From: Chitinophagales bacterium | Lineage (GTDB): Bacteria > Bacteroidota > Bacteroidia > Chitinophagales > UBA10324 | NCBI GenBank assembly: GCA_025057275.1 | Contig: JANWXQ010000039.1 | Coordinates: forward strand, 1-63,499 | Reading direction: 5' to 3' | Length of the DNA: 63,499 bases | Part shown: piece after piece, positions 18,789-26,835 of the stretch | How the letters are laid out: each line of letters opens with the position of its first letter | Position numbering within the stretch: position 1 is the first letter of the stretch | The notes under the pieces: generated by a model | Told to the model about the DNA's origin: nothing | Seen by the model: the letters and a program-made list of their open reading frames with translations, nothing else | The model's database searches: none | Translations under genes and position numbers: made by a program

Positions 18789-19882
18789 GCAAAATAGTTT
18801 ACGGGATTGGCGGGCTGCCTGGCCACGCGGGCGGCAAAGGTAGGCAATTTGTCCTTAAGGATGGAAAGCAGCAACTCGGAGGTAAACTGCTCGCTTTCGT
18901 AATGACCGATGTCGCACAACAACAAACGGCCAGCGGCTTCCTGGAAATAATGGTAGCTGATGTCGGCTGTGGCAAAAGCGTCGGCGCCGGCCTGCAGGGC
19001 GGCATCCAGGGCAAAACTGCCGGCCCCGCCGCACAGGGCAATTCGCAGGATGGGTCGATCAGCAGGCCATGAGTGTCGGATAACACGGGCATGAAAGGTT
19101 TCCCTGAGTAGGAAAAGAAACTCACGCCAGGAAAGGGGATGCGGCAGTTCGCCTAAAACGCCGGTTCCGGCTTCCTGCCAATCGTTGGCCAGGGTCACCA
19201 GGTCGTAAGCCACTTCTTCGTAGGGATGGCTTTGGCGCAGGGCATGCATTACCTGATTCCTGCGGTAAACAGGCAGGATAACTTCTATTCGTATTTCGGG
19301 TTCACGGCTGAGCTGACCGGGCTGTCCGATGAAAGGACTGGTATCTGCACTGCCACGAAAGGTGCCAAAGCCTTCGGTATTGAAGCTGCACTGATCGTAA
19401 CGGCTGATGTGTCCTGCTCCGGCATCAAACAGGGCCTGACGCACGGCATCGGCATGGCTGTGGGGCACAAAGGTGATCAGCTTCATCAGCTTGTTCTGGG
19501 CAGGCAACAGGGCGCGCACGTTTTTCAGCCCCAACTTTTTGGCCATAAAGTGGCTAACCCCTTGCGGGGCGTTGTCCAGACTGGTGTGGGCGGCATAAAG
19601 GGCAACGTTGTGCCTGATGGCGCGAACAATCAGATGGCTGACCCTGTTTTCGCCGGCTAGCTTTTTCAGCGGATGAAAAATGAGGGGATGATGGGTGATG
19701 ATGAGGTTGTATCCAGTGGAAATGGCTTCGTCCAAAACCTCATCGGTAAGGTCCAGGGCAATCAAAGCACTACTGATGTCCAGATCCGGGTTGCCCAGCA
19801 GCAAGCCGCTGTTGTCGTAAGATTCCTGCAAAGCCAGGGGCGCTGCCGCTTCGATGGCATCGATGATCTGGCGCAGTTTCAT
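18785..19882 (-). CDS. Nif3-like dinuclear metal-centre hexameric protein
   Basis: Member of the Nif3/YbgI family (GTP cyclohydrolase I type 2-like), which binds two metal ions; the physiological reaction is uncertain. Metal-binding landmarks are present: IITHHPLIFHP near the N-terminus and, close to the C-terminus, CDIGHYESEQF. With 365 residues it is the long form that carries a central CutA/PII-like insertion domain. The start at 19882 (MKLRQIIDAIEAAAPL) is chosen because this is the conserved N-terminus; the longer reading frame adds 29 residues that overlap the upstream promoter region. It is divergent from lpxK, with only 62 bases between the two starts. Confidence 0.92.
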   Translation of the reverse strand: MKLRQIIDAIEAAAPLALQESYDNSGLLLGNPDLDISSALIALDLTDEVLDEAISTGYNLIITHHPLIFHPLKKLAGENRVSHLIVRAIRHNVALYAAHTSLDNAPQGVSHFMAKKLGLKNVRALLPAQNKLMKLITFVPHSHADAVRQALFDAGAGHISRYDQCSFNTEGFGTFRGSADTSPFIGQPGQLSREPEIRIEVILPVYRRNQVMHALRQSHPYEEVAYDLVTLANDWQEAGTGVLGELPHPLSWREFLFLLRETFHARVIRHSWPADRPILRIALCGGAGSFALDAALQAGADAFATADISYHYFQEAAGRLLLCDIGHYESEQFTSELLLSILKDKLPTFAARVARQPANPVNYFA

Positions 19883-19896
19883 GCACAGATTTTCGG

Positions 19897-19904
19897 CAAA
19901 AATA
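19897..19904 (-). promoter_or_regulatory. -7 box upstream of nif3-like gene
   Basis: On the minus strand the sequence reads TATTTTTG, a match to TAnnTTTG, 14 bases before the nif3 ATG. A TTG -33 element is not obvious. Confidence 0.45.
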
Positions 19905-19944
19905 GCAAGCATGCAGGCGGAAGGCTTATCCGCATCTTTGTAGC

Positions 19945-21003
19945 GTGAAGCTGTTGCGCTGCCTGGCATGGCCGTTATCCTGTCTGTACGGGGGCGCGGT
20001 GGCCTTCAGAAATTTTCAATACGATCGAGGCTGGAGGAAAAGCGTTCGTTTCGATGTGCCGGTAATCGGGGTGGGTAATCTTTCGGTCGGAGGAAACGGC
20101 AAAACCCCCATGGTAGAATACCTGATCCGGTTGCTGATCTCCGGCCACCGGATTGGTGTTTTAAGCCGCGGCTACGGCAGATCCACTACAGGCTATCTGC
20201 GCGTGGAGCAAGATGCTGCTGTTGCCGACGTGGGCGATGAACCGTTGCAGGTGAAACGGAAGTTTCCTGACGTTTTTGTTGCCGTAAGCGAAGACCGGTT
20301 GACGGGCATTTCGCTCATGTTAGCGGAGCAGGCCGACCTCGAAGTGATCCTTCTGGATGATGCTTTTCAGCACCGCAGCGTTTTGCCCGCACTTTCGCTG
20401 CTGCTCACCAGTTTTAACCGGCCTTACTGGAGCGACTCTTTACTGCCTGCAGGTCGTTTGCGTGAGCCGTTGAGTGCGATTCAGCGTGCCGATGCCGTGG
20501 TTATTACCAAATGTCCGGAGAATTTGTCCGCAAACGAAAGCGAACGGTTGCGCCGGCAGGCTCGGTTATCGGCGCGCCAGCATCTTTTTTTCAGTTCGCT
20601 GAAATACGGCAAGCCCTATGGATTATTTGGGGGAACATTTACTGAAGGAATACCGAAAACGGTGATTCTGCTAACCGGTATTGCCGATGCAGAGCCGTTG
20701 GTGCGATTTGTAAAACAACAGTATCCTCAGGCGGAACATGTGGCCTACCGGGACCATTTTCGTTACCGGAAAACAGAGGTGGACCGTTTGATCAGGCGAT
20801 TGCACCATGAGGGAGCGGGCAGCTCACTGTTGCTGACTACCGAAAAAGATGGCATGCGTCTGTTGGCCTTCCGTGAGGAGCTGCAGAGCAGCAACGTTGA
20901 ACCGTTCTGTATTCCGGTTGAATTGACGTTTGATGCCGCTCAGAAAACGCATTTTGATGAACTGATTTTTTCCTTTGTACCCTTGCGTCGAAACAATGAT
21001 TGA
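19945..21003 (+). CDS. lpxK: Tetraacyldisaccharide 4'-kinase (lipid A pathway)
   Basis: Phosphorylates the 4' position of the lipid A disaccharide at the inner membrane. At 352 residues it is of normal length. The N-terminus LAWPLSCLYGGAVAFRNFQYD is the conserved membrane-associated segment, followed by the Walker A loop GNLSVGGNGKTP and the LLDDAFQHR motif diagnostic of LpxK. The start codon is GTG at 19945, supported by the position of these conserved elements and by the near-consensus box CATCTTTG eight bases upstream. The end overlaps punA by 8 bases, and both share an operon with the porin gene. Confidence 0.95.
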   Translation: MKLLRCLAWPLSCLYGGAVAFRNFQYDRGWRKSVRFDVPVIGVGNLSVGGNGKTPMVEYLIRLLISGHRIGVLSRGYGRSTTGYLRVEQDAAVADVGDEPLQVKRKFPDVFVAVSEDRLTGISLMLAEQADLEVILLDDAFQHRSVLPALSLLLTSFNRPYWSDSLLPAGRLREPLSAIQRADAVVITKCPENLSANESERLRRQARLSARQHLFFSSLKYGKPYGLFGGTFTEGIPKTVILLTGIADAEPLVRFVKQQYPQAEHVAYRDHFRYRKTEVDRLIRRLHHEGAGSSLLLTTEKDGMRLLAFREELQSSNVEPFCIPVELTFDAAQKTHFDELIFSFVPLRRNND

Positions 21004-21823
21004 GCAATTGCGGCGTCAGTTATCGGAATCGGTGGCATACATCCGGGGGCGATGCACGGTGCGACCTCAGGTAGCCATTGTACTGGGTTCCGGTCTGGGT
21101 GAAGCCGTCGCAGGCTTGCAGGCAGAAGCATCCATTTCGTATGCCGACATTCCGCATTTTCCCGTGAGCACGGTAGAAGGGCATGCGGGGCGGTTGCTGT
21201 TGGGCACCTGGGCCGGTAAACAAGTGGCGGTGTTATCCGGGCGGTTTCATTATTACGAGGGCTACAGCATGCAGCAGGTGGTGTATCCCATTCGCGTCGT
21301 GCGGCGGCTGGGAGCGGAGCTGATCCTGATCACCAATGCCAGCGGCGGACTCAATCCGGACATACATACCGGCGAGCTGATGGTCGTGTGCGATCACATA
21401 AACCTGGTAAGCGATCATCCGTTGAGAGGTCCCAACGATGAAGAGCTGGGCCCCCGCTTTCCTGATCAGCATGCGGTGTATGACCGCGCGCTGATGGAAG
21501 CCGCACTTGCCGTAGCAAAACAGCAGGGCATTCGTCTGCATCAGGGGGTTTATGTGGGAGTGCCCGGTCCCACCTTTGAAACTCCGGCAGAATATCGCTT
21601 CCTCCGGCTGATTGGCGGCGATGCCGTAGGCATGTCAACGGTTCCGGAAGTCATTGCTGCCCATCACATGGGCATGCGCATATTGTGTATTTCGGTCATC
21701 ACTGATGAAGGCACTACAGCTGTTCCCCAGCGCGTAACGCACGAAGAGGTCGTGAAGGCTGCTCAACAGGCAGCACCGTTAATGATGAAACTCATGGAAG
21801 GGGTGTTGGAAAGCATTGAATAA
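20996..21823 (+). CDS. punA: Purine-nucleoside phosphorylase I
   Basis: Cleaves purine nucleosides with phosphate to free base and (deoxy)ribose-1-phosphate in the cytoplasm. The translation is 275 aa from the ATG at 20996 (MIEQLRRQLSESVAYI). It shows the phosphate-binding GSGLG loop (VLGSGLGEAV), the GRFHYYEGY segment, ITNASGGLN, and the base-site region VGVPGPTFETPAEYRFLR with Glu in the purine pocket, then GMSTVPEVIAAHHMGMR, all typical of trimeric PNP-I. The start lies inside the end of lpxK (8-base overlap), which indicates coupled translation. Confidence 0.96.
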   Translation: MIEQLRRQLSESVAYIRGRCTVRPQVAIVLGSGLGEAVAGLQAEASISYADIPHFPVSTVEGHAGRLLLGTWAGKQVAVLSGRFHYYEGYSMQQVVYPIRVVRRLGAELILITNASGGLNPDIHTGELMVVCDHINLVSDHPLRGPNDEELGPRFPDQHAVYDRALMEAALAVAKQQGIRLHQGVYVGVPGPTFETPAEYRFLRLIGGDAVGMSTVPEVIAAHHMGMRILCISVITDEGTTAVPQRVTHEEVVKAAQQAAPLMMKLMEGVLESIE

Positions 21824-21830
21824 ATTATTC

Positions 21831-23678
21831 ATGAATCTCCGCCGCCTCAATAGTAGGTTGCTTCGCAGCCTTTGGCTCTTGTCCGTGGCGGTGGCTCCGT
21901 ATGCCGGGGCGCAGGATACGGTTTTCCGCTACTATCCGCAGCTGACGCAATACGTTGTACTGGATAGTCCTTCCCGCTGGCAGGTTTTGGATACCCTGCC
22001 CGGTTCATTGCACCGTTATCATCCGGCAGAGGCCGCTTTTTCTGCTATGCATTTGGGATACCTCGGTGCGCCGGCACGCTACAACCGGCCGGACACCGAC
22101 ACCGATTGGGGGGTGCGCACCGGTTTTACTGCATACGATCTGTATCATCTGCCTGATGGTCAGCTCAGGTTTTACAATACGCGTCAGCCGTTTACGGCAC
22201 TTGGCTATCAGCAGGGAAGCCGTCAGGAACTGGTCATTCGTATTTTGCATACGCAAAACATCTTGCCACGGCTCAATGCAGCGTTTTCCTACCTGCGCCG
22301 CCGCACCGATGGAGGCTATCAGCGCCAGATAACCCGGCTCAGTGATGGACACCTCACGCTTCATTACCGCGATTCGGTGGGGTTTTACGAAGCCTTTGCC
22401 GCAGCGGTTTTGCATCAAGTCAATGCAGAACTGAACGGAGGGGTACTCAGCGATTCGGTTTTTGAAGATCAAAGTCTGTTTAATAAGAAGCTGGCTCCCG
22501 TGGCCTTGCATGCAGCTACAGAGCGGAATAACGAAAAAAGTGTGCACATCGTTAATGCCATAAAACCGGGGCATGTGCTTCGGCCCAACGATTCCCTGCA
22601 GATCGCAAACGCCGCCGCTTGGCGGTTGGAACACCGTTTGGAGTGGAACGGCTACCGCCGCTTTTTTAATGATGACGTATTAGATTCTTCTGCATATGTT
22701 TTTCCCATGCCCGATAAGGGTATCACCGATTCATTCACTACTTCGCGGATCACCAATCGGTTGCTGATTCGTTATCAGCCTGCTGTAGGCAACCGCCATG
22801 CAGTGCTTCAGTTCATGCAGGAAAACTGGAGCATCCGCAACGGAGCTGCGGCTTATTCCTTGGGCAACTTTTCGGTGCAGGCGCAGGTCAACAGCAATTT
22901 GGGACGGCATCTGGGTTGTTCGGCAACAGGCTATGCCACGCTGGCAGGACGCAATTCGGGTGATTATCTGGTTCAGCCCCGCGTATGGATACATTGGCCT
23001 TACCAACAGCTCGGGGCCGAAGCAGCATGGCTAAGGCAAAGCCCTTCGCTGGTGGCCAAGCAATATGTTTCCGATTTGTTCAGTTACGAACAGAACCTTC
23101 CGGCCAGAACCATGATGCGTTTTCGCGGTTGGTGGCAACACCACACCTGGCGAACGCAGCTTTGGGTTGCCTGGTTGCGCATGAACGATGCCGTGTACTG
23201 GAGCCAAACGGGGGCACCAAATTTTGGCGGACTGTCTGGATGGCAAATCAGCGCCCGGCAGCTTGTAATCGTTTTCCCGATGCACCTGGAACTGGAAGGC
23301 CTGGCGCAGCTTTACGACAGCGATTCGGCATTCAGCTTTCCGACCTGGATAGGGCGGTTGAGTCTCTTCTATCAGGATCGCATGTTTTCCGGAGCGGGTG
23401 TGGTGCGGATCGGAACAGATGTCCGCTACACTTCCGTTTATTACCAGCCGGCCTTTCTGCCCGTAATGGGTCAGTTTGCCGAACAACGGTTGCTGCGCAA
23501 CGAAACCCATCCCGAAGTGGATGTGTTTTTGAATGTATACATCCGCGGGGTGCGTGCTTTCGTGCTGGTCCAGCAGGCATTGCAAGGCATTTGGGGCAAC
23601 GGCAATTACTATGGTTACCGCTATCCGGCTGCCGACCGGTCGTTTAAGCTCGGGGTGGAATGGTGGTTCTGGAATTGA
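21831..23678 (+). CDS. Bacteroidota 'putative porin' family protein
   Basis: A 615-residue protein with signal peptide ending near APYAGAQ. The N-terminal region (TVFRYYPQLTQYVVLDS ... GWGVRTG-like and LGYLGAPARYN) and the following alternating hydrophobic/aromatic strands up to the terminal VEWWFWN match the large Bacteroidota family called putative porin. Strands rich in Trp and Tyr predict an outer-membrane barrel; the solute is unknown. The ATG at 21831 is 7 bases after the punA stop and is preferred to the TTG at 21816, which would overlap punA. Position after lpxK-punA suggests cotranscription with lipid A and purine-salvage genes, possibly for nucleoside or peptide uptake, but that is only inference. 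Confidence 0.8.
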   Translation: MNLRRLNSRLLRSLWLLSVAVAPYAGAQDTVFRYYPQLTQYVVLDSPSRWQVLDTLPGSLHRYHPAEAAFSAMHLGYLGAPARYNRPDTDTDWGVRTGFTAYDLYHLPDGQLRFYNTRQPFTALGYQQGSRQELVIRILHTQNILPRLNAAFSYLRRRTDGGYQRQITRLSDGHLTLHYRDSVGFYEAFAAAVLHQVNAELNGGVLSDSVFEDQSLFNKKLAPVALHAATERNNEKSVHIVNAIKPGHVLRPNDSLQIANAAAWRLEHRLEWNGYRRFFNDDVLDSSAYVFPMPDKGITDSFTTSRITNRLLIRYQPAVGNRHAVLQFMQENWSIRNGAAAYSLGNFSVQAQVNSNLGRHLGCSATGYATLAGRNSGDYLVQPRVWIHWPYQQLGAEAAWLRQSPSLVAKQYVSDLFSYEQNLPARTMMRFRGWWQHHTWRTQLWVAWLRMNDAVYWSQTGAPNFGGLSGWQISARQLVIVFPMHLELEGLAQLYDSDSAFSFPTWIGRLSLFYQDRMFSGAGVVRIGTDVRYTSVYYQPAFLPVMGQFAEQRLLRNETHPEVDVFLNVYIRGVRAFVLVQQALQGIWGNGNYYGYRYPAADRSFKLGVEWWFWN

Positions 23679-23685
23679 TTTGCGC

Positions 23686-24189
23686 TCAGGGATCGGGATC
23701 TTCTTCTCCCTTCATAAGCACCAGACAAACACAGGAGCGGTTGCTGTTCCGGTTGATGACGCGCACATTGAACTGGTAGATATCGTCATCGGGCGGGGTA
23801 AAAAAGTGGTTGATCAGGTAGTTGTCGAGCTCAGTGATTTTGGTTACGTATTCAATTTTTTCCCCATAGCTGTTGCGGATTTCCAGTGCCAGTGCATCTA
23901 TGCCCTGAGGGGCGCTGACAATGGCCACATACAGATAGCCCCCTTCCATTGGATAGCGGCGCCGCATGATCTGGTCGGAGCTGAGTTGCTGGCTCCACAT
24001 GGCCATGGTGCGGTATTCACCGAAGCTACGGGTGGAAACGAGCAGGTCCACCTGCTTCAAGACCTCTGCATGGGTACATTGCAGGTCCTTGCGGGGACGC
24101 TCGTCCAGAAGCTGCCCTTTTCCGGGCAGGGCAAGAGCGAGCAGCAAGGCACTCATCAGAACAAAGCCATACGGATTCGGAGCCGGCAT
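23686..24189 (-). CDS. Small secreted protein of unknown function
   Basis: Not recognised. The 167-residue translation has a signal peptide (VLMSALLLALALPGKGQ) and a mature part of ~140 residues with mixed alpha/beta character (for example GGYLYVAIVSA and DDIYQFNVRVIN) and an acidic Pro-rich end. A downstream ATG 11 codons in would give a cleaner signal peptide and may be the true start. It follows the 418-residue gene on the same strand after 11 bases, so the two are probably one operon and may work together. Possible location is the periplasm or outer membrane. Confidence 0.7.
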   Translation of the reverse strand: MPAPNPYGFVLMSALLLALALPGKGQLLDERPRKDLQCTHAEVLKQVDLLVSTRSFGEYRTMAMWSQQLSSDQIMRRRYPMEGGYLYVAIVSAPQGIDALALEIRNSYGEKIEYVTKITELDNYLINHFFTPPDDDIYQFNVRVINRNSNRSCVCLVLMKGEEDPDP

Positions 24190-24200
24190 AGGGGAGTGGC

Positions 24201-25457
24201 TTACGTCTTCTGTTTCTTCTTTTTGGCAGCGGGAAACAGGACGTTGTTGAGAATCAACCGGTACCCCGGAGAATTTTTATGAAGGGAAAGGTCGGTTGGG
24301 GGGTCGCCCACCTGATGCTGATAGTCTTCAGGGTCATGGCCGCCGTAAAAAGTCCAGAAGCCATTGCCAAATTCGCTATGGATGTAGCGGGCTTCGCCGG
24401 CAGCTTTGTTTTCCCCCATGATGAGAACCTGCGGCTTGACGGTTTCCTTGCGGAAAGCGGTGGTCTGGCCCATGAAGCCTTTTACTACCTGGGTGTGGTT
24501 TTGACACAGCATGGTGGGCACCGGATCCCATTTGGCAGAAAATTCAAATAAGGTGAAGTAATCCTGATCGCGGGGCACCTGACGGCTCATCGTTGCGTCG
24601 ATGTTGGAGAATTCGTACACGAGGGGGTCTTTAACCAGGGTGAAGTTGTGGAAGGCAATACAAGAGGAGAAGTCCAGCTTCTGCTGGGCAGCAGGATCGG
24701 CTGGATCGCCATCGTACATCCATTCGCAAATATCCACGCCTTCGGCAGCCAGGGCAATATCGTAGCTGTCGGTCGCCGAACACATGGCAAACATGAAGCC
24801 CCCACCGGCAACGTACTCCCGGATCTTTTTGGCTACAGCCAGCTTGAGGTGCGATACTTTATGAAAGCCCCAGCGGGCAGCTATTTCCTCGTTGGATTTT
24901 ACGTCTTCAATATACCAGGGAGCATGAGCGTAGGCGGCATAGAAACGACCAAACTGACCGGTGAAATCTTCATGATGCAGATGCAGCCAGTCGTAGAGCG
25001 GCAGTTTGCCCTGCAGCACTTCGTCATCGTAAACGATATCATAAGGAATTTCTGCATAAGTCAGCGCCAGCGTGACGGCATCGTCCCAGGGGAGCTTGTT
25101 TTTGGGTGAGTACACAGCGACTTTGGGCGCTTTTTCCAGGCGTACCACATCCTGGTTGACTTCCGGATCAGCGATTTGGTTGAGTATGGACTGATATTGG
25201 GCATCGGGAAGAATTTCGTAGTAGACGCCGCGCACCACGCATTCGCTTTCACCCTGGGCAAACCAGGGAAAGGCGAAACTGCCGCCCCGGTAGTTGAGCA
25301 TCCAGTCCACTTTTTGATTCTGGGTAAGCACCCAATAAGCAATGCCGTAAGCTTTCAAATGGTCGGTTTGGCGCAGATCCATAGGAATAAGCAATACAGC
25401 AGCACGGGCCGGCAGCAGCGCACAGGCAAAAAGTAGCAGCAACGCAGCTCGTTTCAT
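24201..25457 (-). CDS. Bacteroidota family misnamed 'asparagine synthetase B', exported, function unknown
   Basis: The 418-residue protein starts with a signal peptide (MKRAALLLLFACALLPARA), which already rules out a cytoplasmic asparagine synthetase. The N-terminus has IPMDLRQTDHLKAYGIAYW, and further on are DWLHLHHEDFTGQFGRFY, GGGFMFAMCSATDSYD and WTFYGGHDPEDYQHQVGDPP. From memory, homologues with this pattern are widespread in Bacteroidota under the name asparagine synthetase B, yet no glutamine-amidotransferase Cys-1 or AsnB ATP-pyrophosphatase motif is present. The fold may be a glutamine-amidotransferase-like (ThuA/DJ-1-type) domain, suggested by the GGGFMFAMCSATD turn, but this is tentative. 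The start at 25457 is favoured over an upstream ATG because of the signal peptide and the adjacent -7 box. Confidence 0.8.
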   Translation of the reverse strand: MKRAALLLLFACALLPARAAVLLIPMDLRQTDHLKAYGIAYWVLTQNQKVDWMLNYRGGSFAFPWFAQGESECVVRGVYYEILPDAQYQSILNQIADPEVNQDVVRLEKAPKVAVYSPKNKLPWDDAVTLALTYAEIPYDIVYDDEVLQGKLPLYDWLHLHHEDFTGQFGRFYAAYAHAPWYIEDVKSNEEIAARWGFHKVSHLKLAVAKKIREYVAGGGFMFAMCSATDSYDIALAAEGVDICEWMYDGDPADPAAQQKLDFSSCIAFHNFTLVKDPLVYEFSNIDATMSRQVPRDQDYFTLFEFSAKWDPVPTMLCQNHTQVVKGFMGQTTAFRKETVKPQVLIMGENKAAGEARYIHSEFGNGFWTFYGGHDPEDYQHQVGDPPTDLSLHKNSPGYRLILNNVLFPAAKKKKQKT

Positions 25458-25462
25458 CGCTT

Positions 25463-25470
25463 CAAAGGTA
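25463..25470 (-). promoter_or_regulatory. -7 box 5 bases from the start of the 25457 gene
   Basis: The minus strand reads TACCTTTG (TAnnTTTG) and ends 5 bases before the ATG, a distance at which transcription would begin at or next to the start codon. No -33 TTG is found at the usual spacing. Confidence 0.5.
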
Positions 25471-25564
25471 GCGCACCTGTACAAACGCCGGAGTGGACAC
25501 TTTATGCCCGCAGTGCGGGAAAATATTTTCAGCGTAATGTTGTGCCTTGGCTATTTTTCCTTCA

Positions 25565-26587
25565 GTGAATCCGTTGCTGAACCCGGTTCCGGAGCGCATG
25601 AGCGCTGCTGATGCCGAGGCCGATCGGTTGTTACGGCCCCCTTCTTTTGCTGAGTTTGCCGGTCAGGACCGGGCGGTGGAGAACCTTCAGGTGTTTATTG
25701 CTGCTGCCCGAAAGCGCGGCGAAGCATTAGACCATGTCTTGCTGCACGGGCCGCCCGGACTAGGAAAAACCACCCTGGCGCATATCATCGCCAATGAGCT
25801 GGGGGTAAACATTCGCATTACCTCAGGGCCGGTGTTGGAAAAGCCTGCTGACCTGGCCGGCCTGCTTACTGCTCTTCAACCGCGCGATGTGCTGTTCATA
25901 GACGAAATCCATAGGCTCAGTGCAACGGTAGAAGAGTATCTGTATGCCGCAATGGAAGACTTCCGGATCGACATTCTGCTGGACAGTGGTCCCAACGCCC
26001 GTGCCGTTCAACTGCGGCTGGAGCCCTTCACTTTGGTTGGAGCTACCACCCGGTCCGGATTGCTTTCTGCTCCTTTGCGTTCGCGGTTTGGTATAACGGC
26101 CCGTATGGACTATTACCGGCCGGAAGTGCTGCAGCGCATCCTGCAACGTTCTGCCCGCATTCTGGACACTCCCATTGAGGAGGAAGCCTCGGCTGAAATC
26201 GCCCGTCGCAGCCGCGGCACGCCCCGCATCGCCAATGCCCTGCTGCGCCGGGTGCGCGATTTTGCCGAAGTCAAAGGCATGGGAACCATTACTCATGCCA
26301 TCAGCCGCACCTCGCTGGATGCGTTATTGGTGGATGAACATGGCTTGGATGAAATGGACAATCGCATACTGCTCACTATCATCGAAAAATTCAGAGGCGG
26401 ACCGGTTGGACTCAACACCATTGCCACGGCAGTAGGGGAAGAGCCCGGTACCATTGAAGAAGTTTATGAGCCTTTTCTGATTCAGGAGGGCTATCTCCAG
26501 CGAACTGCTCGCGGCCGCGAGGTTACCGAACGGGCTTACGAACACCTGCGCAGAAGTCGCCCGGAAACCGGCCGTCTTTTCCCCTGA
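25565..26587 (+). CDS. ruvB: Holliday junction branch-migration helicase RuvB
   Basis: AAA+ motor that drives branch migration with RuvA and feeds RuvC during recombinational repair. It has Walker [10 protein letters not shown], Walker B LFIDEIHR, the RuvB-specific GATTRSG sensor and the arginine-finger segment RSRFG, followed by the C-terminal winged-helix domain ([20 protein letters not shown], then RTARGR). The frame is open further upstream to a TTG at 25547, but the GTG at 25565 ([16 protein letters not shown]) gives the conventional N-terminus and a normal length of 340 aa. ruvA and ruvC are not adjacent, as is common in this phylum. Confidence 0.97.
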   Translation: MNPLLNPVPERMSAADAEADRLLRPPSFAEFAGQDRAVENLQVFIAAARKRGEALDHVLLHGPPGLGKTTLAHIIANELGVNIRITSGPVLEKPADLAGLLTALQPRDVLFIDEIHRLSATVEEYLYAAMEDFRIDILLDSGPNARAVQLRLEPFTLVGATTRSGLLSAPLRSRFGITARMDYYRPEVLQRILQRSARILDTPIEEEASAEIARRSRGTPRIANALLRRVRDFAEVKGMGTITHAISRTSLDALLVDEHGLDEMDNRILLTIIEKFRGGPVGLNTIATAVGEEPGTIEEVYEPFLIQEGYLQRTARGREVTERAYEHLRRSRPETGRLFP

Positions 26588-26633
26588 GGGCTAGGCCATT
26601 GACAAAGGAAGAATATAGAAAGAAGAACATAGC

Positions 26634-26666
26634 AAAAAAGAAACGCCCTGATGCAACAGGGCGTTT
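26634..26666 (-). terminator. Intrinsic terminator downstream of tRNA-Pro
   Basis: A perfect 10-bp inverted repeat AAACGCCCTG / CAGGGCGTTT with a 6-base loop is followed, on the minus strand, by CTTTTTTG. It lies just past the 3' end of the tRNA gene. On the plus strand there is no comparable T run, so it is assigned to the minus strand. Confidence 0.85.
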
Positions 26667-26677
26667 GGCATTTTAAG

Positions 26678-26751
26678 TCGGGGTGAGTGGACTCGAACCA
26701 CCGGCCCCCAGCACCCCATGCTGGTGCGCTAGCCAACTGCGCCACACCCCG
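26678..26751 (-). tRNA. tRNA-Pro (anticodon GGG)
   Basis: The minus strand folds into a standard cloverleaf of 74 bases: acceptor arm CGGGGTG / CACCCCG closed by discriminator A, D arm GCGC ... GCGC with AGTTGGCTA loop, anticodon arm CCAGC / GCTGG with loop ATGGGGT giving anticodon GGG, and T arm with GGTTCGAGTCC. The 3' CCA is not encoded (CTT follows the discriminator) and must be added by CCA-adding enzyme. Confidence 0.96.
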
Positions 26752-26764
26752 ATAGGGCCAAACA

Positions 26765-26772
26765 CAAAATTA
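26765..26772 (-). promoter_or_regulatory. -7 box of tRNA-Pro
   Basis: The minus strand has TAATTTTG (TAnnTTTG) 13 bases before the mature 5' end of the tRNA, leaving a short 5' leader for RNase P. The -33 element is unclear. Confidence 0.45.
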
Positions 26773-26799
26773 ATTGGGATTTCGTTAATGCCCGCTGAA

Positions 26800-26830
26800 T
26801 TGTCACGGCTGTGTAAATGGCCTATTTTTG
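26800..26830 (+). promoter_or_regulatory. Promoter of the 26836 receptor gene (TTG-N20-TAttTTTG)
   Basis: TTG at 26800-26802, a 20-base spacer and TATTTTTG at 26823-26830 match the Bacteroidota consensus. Only 5 bases separate the -7 box from the ATG at 26836, so the transcript is probably leaderless or has a one- or two-base leader. Confidence 0.65.
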
Positions 26831-26835
26831 CTTTT

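Noticed and set aside
24201-25457. Asparagine synthetase (AsnB) activity for the exported 418-residue protein
   Set aside because: Neither the N-terminal catalytic Cys nor the ATP-pyrophosphatase motif of AsnB is present, and the protein has a signal peptide.
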